From: Malurus cyaneus samueli | Taxonomy: Eukaryota > Chordata > Aves > Passeriformes > Maluridae | DNA: 64,000 nucleotides | Reading direction: 5' to 3' | Assembly (NCBI GenBank): GCA_009741485.1 | Contig: CM019216.1 | Span: forward strand, 29,405,741-29,469,740 | Shown: in pieces, positions 63,880 through 64,000 of the stretch | Numbering within the stretch: the stretch's first letter is position 1 | Layout: each line of letters begins with the position of its first letter | Position numbers and translations under genes: made by a program | The notes under the pieces: model-generated | Told to the model about the DNA's origin: nothing | Databases searched by the model: none | What the model saw: the letters and a program-made list of their open reading frames with translations, nothing else

Positions 63880-64000
63880 TCCCAGCCGTGCCCACAATGC
63901 CCTCACAGCCTCCACTTATCTCAAAAATCCCAGTGATCCCCCTACAATGTCTTCCTTTTCTTTGCCATCCCCAAACCCCACTTGGACATCCTTTCCACTC

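Overview
This is a stretch of vertebrate nuclear DNA, almost certainly from a bird. The genes are split by long introns with GT-AG splice sites. Every recognisable interspersed repeat is a CR1-type LINE fragment, the dominant avian retroposon, and no mammalian SINEs are seen. The two genes match the vertebrate neighbourhood FILIP1-TMEM30A (human 6q14, from memory). Nothing here looks bacterial or viral, and I found no CRISPR array, operon or intact mobile element.

Layout, both genes on the minus strand. (1) 34-7570: TMEM30A (CDC50A), coding exons 1-5, with the last exons beyond the left edge. Its CpG-island promoter lies at about 7080-7720. Exon 1 lacks one base relative to the conserved protein, so as written the reading frame breaks after seven codons. 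(2) about 7720-12100: a short intergenic gap holding several CR1 fragments. (3) about 12100-64000: FILIP1. Its last four standard coding exons are at 54134-54307, 52018-52196, 26861-29666 (one very large coiled-coil exon) and 20622-20828 (C-terminus and stop). Together they encode 1121 residues. The first coding exon lies beyond the right edge, so 54308-64000 is intronic.

Two further FILIP1 elements are proposed from sequence signals alone. One is an alternative last exon at 12880-12909, with a strong acceptor, 9 codons, a stop and a downstream AATAAA. The other is an alternative non-coding first exon ending at 35578 inside an intronic CpG island, which would give an N-terminally shortened protein. 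The same island carries an eight-copy minisatellite of about 89 bp whose later copies are full of indels. That pattern suggests uncorrected sequencing error and bears on how to read the TMEM30A frameshift.

TMEM30A is the accessory subunit of P4-ATPase lipid flippases. FILIP1 is a filamin-interacting coiled-coil protein. They are neighbours but not known to work together. The rest is intron or intergenic DNA with simple repeats, including a roughly 600-bp GTGAGA hexamer array near the right end, a 42-base T run and AT, AC and ATT microsatellites. I see no strong evidence of a previously undescribed system; the most useful leads are the exon 1 frameshift and the two candidate FILIP1 isoforms.
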